NCBI GenBank assembly: GCA_023375785.1
Contig: SZWC01001168.1
Span: forward strand, 97,316 to 161,315
DNA from: Penium margaritaceum
Lineage: Eukaryota > Streptophyta > Zygnematophyceae > Desmidiales > Peniaceae
DNA length: 64,000 nucleotides
Direction: 5' to 3'
A program made the translations under genes and the position numbers. Within the stretch, counting starts at the first letter, position 1, and the number at the start of each line of letters is the position of its first letter. The notes beneath the pieces were generated by a model. The model was not told the origin of the DNA. It made no database searches and was given only the letters and a program-made list of their open reading frames with translations. This document shows, piece by piece, positions 9,385-21,200 of the stretch.

Positions 9385-9768
9385 ATGTTGTAAAGAAGTA
9401 GGTACATAAAGTAGTGGCCATGGCAGGCGCACCTGTATAGTCCGCAGGGGGATCGTGCTGGGCATAACTGACCCTGCCAGCAGGATAAGACAAAGTGGTA
9501 GGAAGGTAGGCGGAGGTTTAGGAGAGAGTTGCGGCCTCTCTCCTGGCCCTCTTGCCATTTTAGTCTGTGGCAAGTTGGAGCACCAAGTATGTCATTTTTT
9601 GGCAGTTTGGGTAGAAATATGCAACTTTATTCTTTTGAACAAATCTTCAGATTTAGTCATTGGATTTGGCTGAACTTGAGCTAGAGCATGTTTGTGACGT
9701 GCACTTTCAGAAGACATCATCAGATCTGGATTCGGATCATGAACAAGGGAGTTGAGCATTTGCTAACA
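9385..9768 (-). repeat. Candidate 3' LTR of IV-a
   Basis: The right edge TGCTAACA at 9768 is followed by TTACCCCCTTG. On the minus strand this is a purine-rich tract running into TGTTAGCA, the expected polypurine-tract to LTR junction. The body shares blocks with 15420-15738: a GGGGGATYGTGCTGG box, AGGATARGACA, a purine-rich GGAAGG tract, CCTCTCTC and GTATGTCA/GCATGTCA. The left edge is not resolved. Confidence 0.5.
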
Positions 9769-10458
9769 TTACCCCCTTGTGCCACAAATGCCAGAAGGAT
9801 GTGCACAATGAAAAACTTCCTCTCACAAAGACGGAGCCCGTGATGAGGGAAAGGCAGAGAGATGCACGTCACCAATGGATTTTTCCCCCATCCCTGTGTG
9901 AGCCGAGCCAAGCGAGGAAGACTCACCATGGAAAAAAGTCAAATATATCTGGAGAAAAATGCAGGAGGGCGGTGGTCAAGAAGTCAAGGAGAAGTATGTC
10001 GTGTAGCGAGGACCATAGCGCAAAGTCAAGGAGGAGAGAGGATGCAATGCGCATGGAGGCGGGCGCAGTACTCAGGCAGGACATGCGTGAAGAGGGAACC
10101 TAAAGCTGGCAGAAGCATGGCGTTGCACACGTAGTGTCCGAGAGCACCCATCCCGGCCAACGCCTCATATGGGGGGAAGGGAGAAGGCACAGATAGACCG
10201 GGAGAGAAGGCAGGAGAAGGGAAAGAGGGCCAAAGAGCCGCCACAAGATCCGACACCGCATTATAGGGAATCCGGAACGCGGCAGCTGGGCCAAGGAAAA
10301 GGGAAAAAATTCAGCAGAAGGCAGGAAAGCAAAGGCAATGAGGAAAACCAAACCTTTGTTTTTTCTCCTCGTCCATTCCAACGCCTCATGTGGGGGGAAC
10401 AAAGAAGGAGAACAAAGGAAACGGAGGGGCCAAAGATGCCTCCCTCCTTTCCAATGCC
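9769..10458 (-). other. IV-a 3' noncoding tail with an iterated motif
   Basis: No gene is visible. A motif close to CCAACGCCTCATATGGGGGG occurs three times, near 10157, 10378 and 10451, each followed by a purine-rich GGGCCAAAG-type block. The spacing is irregular (about 221 and 73 bases). The region lies between the RNase H end and the polypurine tract and is therefore long for a 3' untranslated region. Confidence 0.5.
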
Positions 10459-12586
10459 TCATATAGGAGGAATGAAGAGAGGTGGCCCAAGAGGCTGAGG
10501 GGAGAGAGTAGTGAGACCAAGAGGCGAGCAGAGAGAGGCGTGGCGATTCGTAGAGAGAGCTTTGGTGAAGATATTAGCTGTTTGAAGTTCTATGGGGATG
10601 TACAGAATCTTGACTTTGTCATTGGCGATGGCGTCACAGACGAAGTGATACTGCTGTCGCACATGCTTGGTGAGGTCATGAAGCGCGGGATCCTTAGAGA
10701 GAGAAATAGCTCCTTCCTTGTCGCAGTTGACATTGGCTGGATCCAACTTGTCGAAACCAATTTTGGTGAGAAGCATCCGGCGCCAGACTGCCTCACGAGT
10801 AGCTTCAATTTTTGCAATGTACTCAGCTTCCATGGAAGGGAGGGTGACTGATTGTTTCTTTGAATGCCAGCTGATAGGACCACCATTGAGAAGAAACACA
10901 TAGCCTAAAGTGGAGCGGCTAGTGGTGTGATCCCCACAGAGGTCAACGTCACAGGAACCAGTAAAGTACCGGATGCCAAGTGACACCGTAGTGCCAAGAT
11001 AGAAAACACGTATTTTGGCGCCGACAAGGTGGGCTGATTTTGTGTTTTGGCAGCTTTGACTCAAAATGTCCACGACGTTTGAGAGATCCGGCCAATTAGC
11101 AATAGAAGTGTACATCAAAGAGCCAAAAATGTTGGGGAACACCTTGGCATCGCTAGCAGGAAGGAGGTCAGTTGGTGTAGCTGGCTTGGTGAGGCCGTGC
11201 TATGCATCCAGGGGCATGGCCATTGGCTTGGAGTCACCAAGGCTGGACTTATCTGTGATGCATTAAGCATATGTGCCTTGATTGAGTACGATGGGCTGCT
11301 GAGTACCTGCACGATGACTGTGAATCCCAAGGTAGTACTTGAGTGGTCCCATGTCACTCATTTGAAAATGGTGAGACAGTTGGTCTTACAAGCGGCTGAT
11401 GTCAAGGAGTGCCGGCCCAACAGAATGAGGTTGTCAAACATACAGATCGACTCCCAACTTGGATGGCCCATGGCAGTAGTGGAGAATGTGATCGGCGTGT
11501 AGGCAAATGAGCCCTGATTCAACAAATAGTTCATGGATCTTTTGGTTCCATTGCCGAGGCCCCTGCTTGAGGCCATAATGGGAGCGGTTGAGGCGACAGA
11601 CGTGAGTAGCACGAGCGACATCGACCAATCCTTCCTTCTGGCTGAGTCATATAGATTTTTTCCTTGAGATCCTTGTTGAAGAATGCACCCTTCACATCAA
11701 TCTGGTGAAGGTGCCAGTTGTTGGTGGCTGCCGGGGCGAGGATGACACAAATGGATGAAGATTTTGCCACGGGCACTAACACGTTGCTACAGTTGATGCC
11801 TAGAACTTGGCTGTAGCCAGACACAAACATTCACGCATTGTAGCATTTAGGCTCTCTTGCACTGTCAAGTTTGGTCTTGAAGATCCATTTGCACGCTACT
11901 GCTTGTGTAGTGGAAGGCTTGAGAGCCAAGTCCCATTTGCCTTGCTAGAGTAACTGATCATACTCTTCTTGAGTAGCTGCTTGCCTCTTGGAGGAGTCAG
12001 GACGGTGCATGACGTCTTGAAGATTAGGTCAATAAATTAAGTGACAAATGAGTTTCTTCACCAGCATCATCACTGTTCACAAACTCACTACCACTGTCAC
12101 TTCGGAAATTATTGACATTGAGGACCTTCTCATTTTCCACCAGGCACACCCAAGACTTGTTGACATCTGGGGCGTCACTTTTGTAGTGGAGCAGTCTGAT
12201 GAAGACATACTGACTGTAGATGTTGACAATGACGAGGAAATTGTGCTTGTTTCAAAACATTCCTCCTTGATGTAGCACAAGTCCATGTGAATGAGCTCCA
12301 AGGGTGCTTCTGTGCTGATGGTGGGATATGATTTGAACCGCTGTTGATGATGCTTTCCTGAAAGACAGCCACTGCAAGGAAAAGGGGTGGCCGGCGGCAT
12401 TAGTGTAGAAGGAAGATAATGTGCCATCTGTTCTGTTGCCATCCTCTGTAGGGTGGTGTAGCTGATGTGTGCCAGACGTTTGTACCAGAGCTCTGCTCCT
12501 GGTGGTGATTCGATCCTGGAAGATGTGGCGTCGGCGGTTGAGGTTGATGTGGCCATGAAGGCAACCTCGGGATCATTTGAGATCAT
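10459..12586 (-). pseudogene. IV-a pol: integrase, reverse transcriptase, RNase H (fossil)
   Basis: The pre-integrase part (12400-12530) carries ELWYKRLAHISYTTLQRM and a CSGCLSGKHHQQRF zinc-finger half, followed by the integrase start EAPLELIHMDLC. The reverse transcriptase (11531-11830) shows NWHLHQIDVKGAFFNKDL and EKIYMTQPEG, the first catalytic block. RNase H (10459-11142) shows CDVDLCGDHTTSRSTLGYVF and SMEAEYIAKIEATREAVW, followed by NCDKEGAISLSKDP. Together these would copy and integrate the element. The region reads in several frames and is a fossil. Family assignment to copia is firm from domain order, with RNase H last and integrase before reverse transcriptase. Confidence 0.82.
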
Positions 12587-13599
12587 TGTTGAGGGAACTT
12601 CTTAAGAGTCCAGAATGGTCAAATTTCCAGTCCGTGTTGAAAGAGCAGCCGGCTGGCGTTTGTGTCAAAACATTTACAGCTCTTTTCAACATCAAGTAAA
12701 ACGTTGAGATTGTTGTGTTGATTTTTCCAACTGAGTGAAGATTTGATGCCAGCTCTAGGACGTAGAGAACATTGTCAAAAGAATGAAGAAGTTGTTTTCC
12801 CTTTAGATTTATTAGAGCCTTGACTGCTCCAATATCGTAAGCATGGATCAGACGGCCATCACCAACCCCAACTCCATGGGGTTTTGGAAACTGGCTCTAA
12901 CTGGCAAACCATTCTTTGTGTCAGGTCATGTCCTTGGTACAGCCGGAATCTATAATCCATGCCAGATTCTGGCAGCAAGGAGAATGCGTAGTCCACCACA
13001 CACATGTACAATTCCTCTTAGATAGGCTGTTATGAATCGTCGTCTTCCTGTGGTGGTGTGTCATGAGGCTTCTTGGGCTGTGACTTATCGTAATCATCTC
13101 TCAACAGGTTCAGCTGAGGGATGTTGTCAGTCAGCTATGTTGTATCTGTGAAGTTGAAGTTTTGTTAACCTGTGAAACTTGAGAGTAGAGTGTAGAAGTC
13201 AGCCATGAAGTTTGATAATGCAGCAATGGCTGATGATGGTTGGCTGATGACAAACATGGTATGTTGTGATGTCGACTACTTATGCCCTTGAAATCAGGCT
13301 TGTCTTTGTTGTGTTGGGCAGTCAGCTTGTAAATGACCTTTTTGCCCACAGCTCTAGCAGATGCATTCATCCGAATGCACGTAGGGACATGGGGAATGAT
13401 GCTGCTATGTTTATGGTCCTTGAAACATTGCAAGTGTTGCTTAATTGTTACATGGATGGTTGCCATAGGATGGGATTTTCTTGGTTTACCGGTCGGGTCA
13501 TCATCGGTACGTGGAGTATAGTCCAATCTCACCTCCATTTTCTTTGATGTACTGGACTTCATCCGACATACAAGCTTGGACAGTCTTCTCAAGAGCTAG

Positions 13600-14160
13600 A
13601 AGGTGTGGGCGTGACGTTGAAGAGCAGTGCCGATCTGAGATATCTTCCCATCAACTTCCCTCCCATCATTGTTGAAATTTTGTAGTACTTTAATGGTTCT
13701 TGAAGCCAGACAGAAGTCCAAAGAAGACTCCTGGGGCTTAGACCAACAAATACCTCTTTAGTTTATGTATTTTGAGACATTAAAGTACTACAAAATTTGG
13801 ACAAAATTTGATATCGCTTTGGACAGTGATATGTGCAGCTAGGTTTTTGAGATGCGTGACGTGGTCCTCTAGCCTGGTGTCTTCCTCCATTTTCTGTGTA
13901 TGAAAATCTGATACGAGATGGAAAAGCTCTTCAGCACTTATTGTGTCATACTGTTGTTTGAGAGCTTTCCACACTGCCCCTGGACAAAGGTCCACATTGC
14001 TGTCGTGGATCATATAATTTAGCCGCTCCTCCAATTACATGGCCAAAAGAGATGAGGCCTATTGACGGCGCCACTTCTAACCGTTCATTCTGCCATAGTG
14101 GGACTGGCATTGTCAATTGCTGTTGGTGCATCACAAAATACTCCCTAGAGTACTCCCTTT
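13600..14160 (-). pseudogene. IV-a gag remnant (fossil)
   Basis: The clearest piece (13780-14034) reads ERLNYMIHDSNVDL, then AVWKALKQQYDTISAEEL and HTQKMEEDTRLEDHVTHLKN, matching the middle helices of copia gag_2-type proteins. An N-terminal piece lies at 13946-14134. The 12590-13590 stretch between this and the pre-integrase region should hold protease and the gag C-terminus, but I cannot trace them with confidence. The remnant contains the inverted repeat described at 13675-13798. Broken. Confidence 0.55.
13675..13798. repeat. 21-bp perfect inverted repeat around a family I LTR fragment
   Basis: The 21 bases at 13675-13695 and those at 13778-13798 are exact inverted copies, with 82 bases between. 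The loop contains ACTCCTGGGGCTTAGACC and the following bases (about 13728-13776), a piece of the family I LTR also present at about 14799 and 24884. A repair or template-switch event is the simplest source. The arms themselves belong to the surrounding gag remnant. Confidence 0.8.
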
Positions 14161-14164
14161 GTTC

Positions 14165-15378
14165 AGGAAACCATCTTCATGTAAAATGCAAAGGTGCGGT
14201 AGTCGTCACCACTCCTGTTGAAAACTGAGCGCAATGGGTGTATTCATTCTCCTTCTCAGCTACTCTACTTCTCTGCTCTGTTGAGGCCGATGTAGGCTGA
14301 TGTAAGCTGTTTCCTCCTACCAATTTGGAAGGTGCAGATCCGTTGCTTATCCCCTTATCCGTTAATCACTTGCATATAGACTAGAATGCACTCTAGCAAA
14401 CCCAGGGTTGTGTCTCCATGGGTAGGGCTTGTCCTGCTTTGGGTCCAAGGGTTGTGTCTCCAATGACAGAGCTTGTCCTTGGTCCTTGTTCACTATGTGC
14501 CAACAACTGCCATTGGAGCTATTGGAGCAAATGGAGTAGATGGAGCAGAAAGAGTTGTTGGAGAAGATGTGCACTACAAACACAGGAGGCGGGACAGTGC
14601 TTGGAAGTGTGCCTTCAACAGGCCGGATGCAACGGACTACAAAACAAGGCCTACATAATGGCACTTGCCGGCCGCTCCTATAATTTCAAGTAGGAGGGAA
14701 TATCACCCTCAAAATCACTTTTCCACGTTGATTTATTTATAGGAATCATTCCCTTGTAACTGTGTCCTTAGCACCTGGTCAGTTTCATGCGAGGAGCTAA
14801 CTCCTGGGGCTTAGACCAACAAATACCTCTTTAGTGTATGTATTTTGAGACAACTCTATTAAGAGTCTCAAAGGTTAGAACTATAATGAACCACAGGCAA
14901 CTGACACGTACGTACATTCCTACAGCCGGCCTTTAGCCTAGGCGCGCAGTGGCTCCTTTGAGGAGCCATTTGGGGGCAATCTGGATGGCATCATCCATCC
15001 TGCCTACATGGCATGCTCTGTGACTGCCAAGTGGCGTTATCCACCAAGAAAGATCTTGGAATATTCTGAGATGTCTCTCAAAAGCTTCCTGTCTCTTTTT
15101 GATCATAACGAAAATATACCACTTTAAGGGGTCAACCCTGTGACCTTTTGCTCTACCGACCTGCTCTAGAACGTCTAGGCCAAAAGGAGTTGTCAAAGAA
15201 AGTCCTTGGTGGCTATAACATCCAGTTTAGACCAAGGGGACGTGCTCCAAAGGAGCAGTGTATGCCTTGTCTATGTGGATAACACCTGGGAGACATACTT
15301 GAGGAGAGCAGTGGATGCCAAGTCTATCCTGTGCATGTCCAAAACAAAGCAATAGAAAAGGGGTATAAGAGATCAACA
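14165..15378 (-). mobile_element. Family I 5' end, I-b: leader and LTR
   Basis: The right part (about 14613-15378, ending GATCAACA) is a family I LTR alignable along its length with 24703-25472. The left part (about 14240-14612) matches the family I leader, including the TGTTGAGGCCGATGTAGGCTG block and the AAGGTGCAGATCCGTTGCTTA block. Neither family I gag nor a second LTR follows; the sequence passes directly into the IV-a gag remnant. It is either a truncated insertion into IV-a or evidence that IV-a carries a family I-like 5' end. The fossil is incomplete. GTATT follows the right edge. Confidence 0.72.
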
Positions 15379-15419
15379 GTATTCTCTCTATTTTTCTTGG
15401 TCTTTAGTCTTCATCCACT

Positions 15420-15738
15420 AAATTAACCAGACTGATCCCTTGGGTACTTGTAGAGTACAAGTCGCTGTCAAGCACCTTGGGACGGTCCATAGGGGGATTG
15501 TGCTGGACGTAATTAACACAACCACTAGGATAGGACAGAGTAGTGCATAACAGGTAGGAAAGGCAGGAAGGGAGAGAGAGAGAGAGATAGAGAGAGTGGC
15601 GACCTCTCTCAGCCCCTCTTGCTTTTCTTTTTCCATCCTGAGTCCCCAAGCATGTCACTTATAACTTTCATCCGTTTGGACACAAACTATGCCACATTGT
15701 CAGAGGTTTGTGTCCATAATAGGTTAGGTTTCCAACAG
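15420..15738 (-). repeat. Candidate 5' LTR of IV-a
   Basis: It shares ordered blocks with 9385-9768 (GGGGGATTGTGCTGG, AGGATAGGACAGAG, the purine-rich tract, CCTCTCTC, GCATGTCA) and ends TTTCCAACA, which on the minus strand gives the copia-like start TGTTGGAAA. The inner edge is obscured by I-b. It also contains the short palindrome ACTTGTAGAGTACAAGT near 15448. The minisatellite begins at the next base. Confidence 0.5.
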
Positions 15739-18185
15739 ACAATCAGAAAATGACACTTTCAAAATGACATTCTCAAACTGATAGTCTCAAACAAACATTT
15801 CAAAAGACAGTCTTAAAATGAGAGTCTCAAAATGAGAGTCTCAAAATGAGATTTTCAAAATGACAGTCTGAAAACGACATTCTAATAATGATAGTCTCAA
15901 AATGAGAGTCTCTAACTGATAGTCTTAAATGATAGTATCAAAATGATAGTCTAAAAAAAACAGTCTCAAAATGATAGTCTCAAAATGACAGCCTAAAGAA
16001 AGTCTCAAAATGACAATCTCAAAATGACAAGTCTCAACATGAAAGTCTCAAATGATTGTCCTACAATAAAAGTTTCAAAATGGCACTCTTAAAATGAAAG
16101 TCTCAAAATGGCAATTTCAAATTGACAATATGAAATTGACAGTCTCAAAATGGCAATATCGAAATAACAGTCTCAAAATGACAGTCTCACAATGATACTC
16201 TATAATTGAGAGTCTCAAAATGAAAGTCTCAAAGTGACAGTGTTCAAATGAAACTTCAATTTGACAGTCTAAAAATGACAGTCTCAAATGACAGTATGAA
16301 AACACCAGCCTCACAATGACTGTCTCTGAATCTATGTCTCAAAATTTGAGTTGAAAAATGAATGCATTAACATGGCGGTTTCCAAACAATAGTCTCAAGA
16401 TGACAGTTTCAAAATGACAATCTCATAATGAAAATGTCAAAATGGCAGTCGGGCATGAAAGTCTCTACAAAACAGTCTCACAATGATGGTCTCAAAAAAA
16501 CAGTCTAAAAATGACAGTCTCAAAATGACAGTCCCAAAATAAAACTCTCAAAATGACAATCTCAAAATGACAATCTCAAAGTGATATTCTAAAACTTACG
16601 GTCTCAACATGAACGTCTCAAAATGACCGTCTCAAAATGAAAGTCTCAAATTGGCAGTCTGAAAATGAAAGTCTCAAAGTGATAGATTCAAAATGAGTGT
16701 CTGATAATGGTCGTTTCAAACTGACAGTCTCATGTGTAAGTCTCAAATTGACAGCCTTGAGATAACATTCTGAAAATGACAAACTCAAAATGGTAGTCTC
16801 AAAATGACAGTCTTCACATGAAAGTCTTAAAATGACAATTTCAAAACAAAATTCTCAAATGTACAGTATCAAAATGACAATCTCAAAAGGAAAACTCCAA
16901 AACAACAATCATACGATGGAAGTCAAAATCATAGTCTAGAAATGCCAGTCCAAAAATGACAGTCTCAAGATGATAGCCTCAAATCCATAGTCTCAAATTG
17001 ACAGTATCAAAATGACAGTCTCAAAACGAGACTCTCAAAATGACCATCTAAAAATGACGGTTTCATAATGACAGATTCAAAATGACAGTCTCAAAACAAG
17101 AGTCTCAAAATGACGGTGTCAAAATGACGGTTGAGAATTACGGTCTCAAAATGCCGGTCTAAAAAAAATGGTTACTAAATGATGGTCATAAAGTGCCAAT
17201 CTAAAAAAATGACGGTCTAAAAATGACGGTCTGAAAATGACGGTCTCAAAACGATGGTCTAAAAATGACGATCTCAAAATGAAAATCTCGAGATAACAGT
17301 CTCAAAATGGAAGTCTCAAAATGTCAGTCTTAAAGTGAACGTTGTACAAAGATAGTCTCATAATGACAGTCTCAAAATGGCAGTCTTGAATTGGTAGTCT
17401 CAAATCGATAGTGTCAAATTGCAGTCTTTGAATGACAGTCTCAAAATCTTAGTCTCAAAACGACAGTCTAAAAATGATAGTCTCCAAATGACAGTCTCAA
17501 GTTCACTGTCTCAAAACGACAGTCTCAAAATGATAGTTCCAAAACTTCAACCTAGAAATGACAGTCTCAAAACATCGTTCTAAATTACCTGTTCAAAATG
17601 TGTGCCTCAAAATGACTGTTTTATAATGATAGTTTTGAAATGACAGTCTCACAATGTCAGTCTCAAAATGACAGTCTCAAAATGATAGTTTCCGAATGAT
17701 AGTTTCATATGACTCTTTCAAAATGACAGTCTCAAAACAAAACTCTCACAAAGACAATTTCAAAACAACAGTCTCAAAATGACACTCTAAAAATGGTAGT
17801 CTAAAAATGACATTCTAAAAATGACAATCTCCAAATGATAGCCTCACATTTATAATCTCAAATTGAAAGTCCTCATTTAAATGTCTCAATTTGATAGTCG
17901 CAAAATGACAGTCTTAAAATGACACTCTAAAAATGACAGTCTCAAAATGGCCGTCTAAACATGAAGGTCTCACAATGACAGATGTAAAACTACAGTCTTA
18001 AAATGATATTCTCAAAACAACAATCCCAAAATAACAATGTCAAAATGACTATCTCAAAATGACGGTATCAAAAGGATGGTTTCAAAAAGACGGTCTAAAA
18101 ACAACAGTCTCGAATTGATGGTCTCAAGTCTCAAAATGATGGTCTATAAAGAATGGTCTCGAGATGACGGTCTCAAAATGACGAT
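15739..18185. repeat. 2.4-kb minisatellite, 14-bp unit
   Basis: About 175 imperfect tandem copies of a 14-bp unit, consensus TCTCAAAATGACAG, fill the interval; insertions and deletions of a few bases are common. Variants cluster: GAGAGTCTC near the left end (15825-15910), ACAGTCTC through the middle, and ACGGTCTC at 17040-17260 and again at 18060-18185. The array runs without a break into GACGATCAGAGTAGGCATC, the tail of a family II LTR. The intact family II LTR reads ATTGACGATCGGAGTAG at that point, so the last unit and the LTR share TGACGATC. There is no coding potential. Confidence 0.95.
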
Positions 18186-18274
18186 CAGAGTAGGCATCTG
18201 GTAGTTTCATGGAACTTGCTCATATGGACCTGAAACTGAGCCGGAAGGCCCTATGTCCAACAATCTCCCACTTT

Positions 18275-21200
18275 GTCACAGTCAGAGTGGGTTGAGTCCA
18301 CATGCCTTCACGCAGAACTGCTGCTTCTCACGGGTCACTGGCTTGGTACAAAAATCAGCGACCTGCTTGCCTATTGGAGTGAACTCCAGCTTGATAACAT
18401 CCTCTTACACCATGTGCTTGATGAAATGATAGGCGATGTCGATGCATTTGGTGCGAGCATGGTGCTCGCGATTCTTGGCGAGTGTGATTGCACTCTGGTT
18501 ATCCACGTGCATGGGAACCGGAACTGCTGCACTCCCACTCATCTTCGCCATGAGATGCTGAAGCCAAATTGCTTCCATGGCTCCAAAACTGAAGGAGATG
18601 TACTCAGCTTCCTTGCTTGAGGTGGCCATGATCACATGCTGCTTGTTGTACCAGCTGATGGCCCCATCATTCATGAGGAACACATGTCAAGAGATGGACT
18701 TGCGGTCTTTAGGGTTTGGAGCCCAATCTTTGTGTGTGTAGCCGATGATGCTGTTGTTGTTGCCGTTTGTAGGTGATGTCGATGTTGATGGTTTCGGCAA
18801 GGTAGCAAACGATTCGCTTCACTGCCTTCTGGTGCTCAGGTCCAGGTTAGCCATGAGTTGGCACACAACGTTCACAGCTTGTGCAAGGTCTGGTCTAGTT
18901 GCCACCATCAGGTACATGAGACTACAGACAGTACTTTGGTACTTCTGCCGCTCAGCTGCATCTCCTTCTCCGCTGAAACTTACGAGGTACTACCGCGTCT
19001 CCAACGGCGTGCCGATGGCTTTGGCCTCTGCTATGCCAAATCTGTGTAAGATATCTTTGATGTACCAACTCTGATGTAACGAAAAAGATCATGATTTGCA
19101 GTCACGCGTGATTTGGATGTGGAGGACGTATGATGCCTCTACAAGATCAGACATCTGGAAGCGCTCCTTCATGGCCTCCTTGAACTCCTGTAGTGTAGAC
19201 ACACTGTTGGAAAGGAGGAGCATGTCATCCACATAGACAATGATCACGAGGATCTCATGCCCATGCTGCCACCAATAGACACTAGAGTCATAATCGCTGC
19301 GCTCGAACCCCATGCATTAGAGTGCCGCATCCAACTTCTGGTTCCAAGCATGCGATGCTTGCTTGAGGTCGTAGAGCAAATTATGTAGCTTGCAAACCAG
19401 GTACTCCTGGCCGTCCATAACAAACCTCTCAAGTTTCTCTATGTAGATTTCCTCCTCCAAGTCACTATTAAAGAATGCCATCTTGACATCCATGTGCTGA
19501 ATCTCGAGTCCTTGGGTGTTGCATAAGAGAGGAGCGTACCCACAGAGGCAAACGTTGCAACAGGGATAAAGGTTTCTGTCTAGTCGATGCCCTCCTATTG
19601 CGATTAGCCCTTGGGAACCAGCCTCGCCTTGTTTTTTTCTAGGTTACCATCTGCTCCTTGCTTCTTCTTGAACACCCATTTGCACTTGATCACCTTGCGT
19701 CTAGGTGGATGCTCTGTCAGCTCCCATGTGCCGTTGTCCAGCTGTGACTCTATCTCCTACTACACAGCTTGCGCCCAATCTGCTGTATCTGGTGCAGCCA
19801 TGGCCTACTTGTATGACATTGGCTCATCTGAATCTGCTGCAACTGCAACGTTCATCTATTATGGTTTCTGCAGCATCCACAAATGGTCGCGCTCACCAGG
19901 CTTGTAGCGCACCCTGAGAGGGTACCTGTGACCTAGTGTTGGAGCGTTAGCAGGCGGCTTTGTCGTGTTGCTGGCACAACTGCTGCTTCTGGTGGTGTTC
20001 CATCTCTTTCCTTTGGTTATGTGAACAATCCCGTTGTATCTCCTACATCAGACATGGGAGAGTAGAGTGGTTATCCCACTGTCACAATAGAGGAAGGGTT
20101 AGGAGAGACAGGATCTGGGAGATTTTCTGCTCCCACTGCTTCGTCGGGTTCTGGTTTTGCTGCCTCTTTACAGATGATATTGGTGTCGATGACGTTACTT
20201 TCTTTGAAAACGACATCCCTAGAGATGATGACGTGGCCTGTATTCCTCTCGTAGAGTCGATAGGCCTTACCACGTTATAGCCAATCATTAGTATCTACGC
20301 GCTCTTCGCGTCCCACTTCTGCCGCTTCTCGTTGGATACATGCATGTGTACCAAGCTGCCAAACGTGCGAATATGGTCCACGCATGGCTTCTTGCCAAAC
20401 CACGCCTGATACGACAACATCTGCTCCAGTGCCTTAATTGGACTTTGGTTCTTGATATAGACTACAGTGCTCACAGCTTCGGCCTAGAAGTAGTAGGTCA
20501 GCCGAGCCTTGTGCAGCATGGAGCGCGTGGACTCAATGATGGTGCGGATGGCGCGTTTTGTTACTCTACTGTGCTGTAGCGAGTATGGTGTAGTACGCTG
20601 CACCTTGATCCTAACTGCTGTGAGGTTATCATGGAAGTTTTTGCTTTGGTGTTCTACACCACGATCGCTACGTAGCGCCTTGATGTTCTTGCCAGTTTGG
20701 TTCTCCACCATTGCCTTGAACTCCTTGAATCTATCGAAGCACTGGTCCTTGGAAGCAAGGAAGTGCATAACAGTGTAACGGCTGAAATCATCAATAAATG
20801 TTAGGAAGTACCTAGAGCCTCCAAAGCTCTGGGTTTGCATTGGGTCACACAAGTTTATGTGGACCAGCTCCAGCTCCTCCTTCGCACACTTCCTTGCTTC
20901 AGAGAACGCCTTGCGACGCAGCTTCCCCTCAAAATTGCCAATGCACAAATACGACTCAAAATTGGACATGGTGAGCAAGTCACGCACGATCTGTTGGTTT
21001 GAAGCTGCCGCAAGGTGCGCATGCTGATGTGGCCATAACGCGCATGCCAGATTTTTCCATCTATCGCCTGCACCACTACAATAAGACTCTTCTTATGCGA
21101 GAACTTGGTTGTCCCCAACAGGCGGTATATGTCGCCTTCCTTCACCAACCTAGCTAGCTCCTCTCTTGTTTCTCTTTCAAGGATGTAGCCATATTCGTCA

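Larger units (their letters stand above)
9385..15738 (-). mobile_element. Old copia element IV-a
   Basis: A minus-strand copia element in family order. It has a candidate 3' LTR (to 9768), polypurine tract complement (9769-9779), noncoding tail, RNase H (about 10480-11140), reverse transcriptase (about 11140-11990), integrase and pre-integrase region (about 11990-12580), and gag remnants (about 13600-14160). A candidate 5' LTR follows at 15420-15738. Between gag and that LTR sits the 5' end of a family I element (14165-15378). The two candidate LTRs are alike but strongly diverged and unequal in length, so the insertion is old. It is broken many times. The minisatellite starts at its outer right edge. 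Confidence 0.7.

Noticed and set aside
10390-10851. Possible host gene on the plus strand
   Set aside because: The right half is antisense to the IV-a RNase H domain and the left half is purine-rich noncoding tail.
15739-18185. CRISPR-like array
   Set aside because: The repeats are 14 bp and directly tandem, with no spacers, and the context is a eukaryotic retroelement genome. It is a minisatellite.
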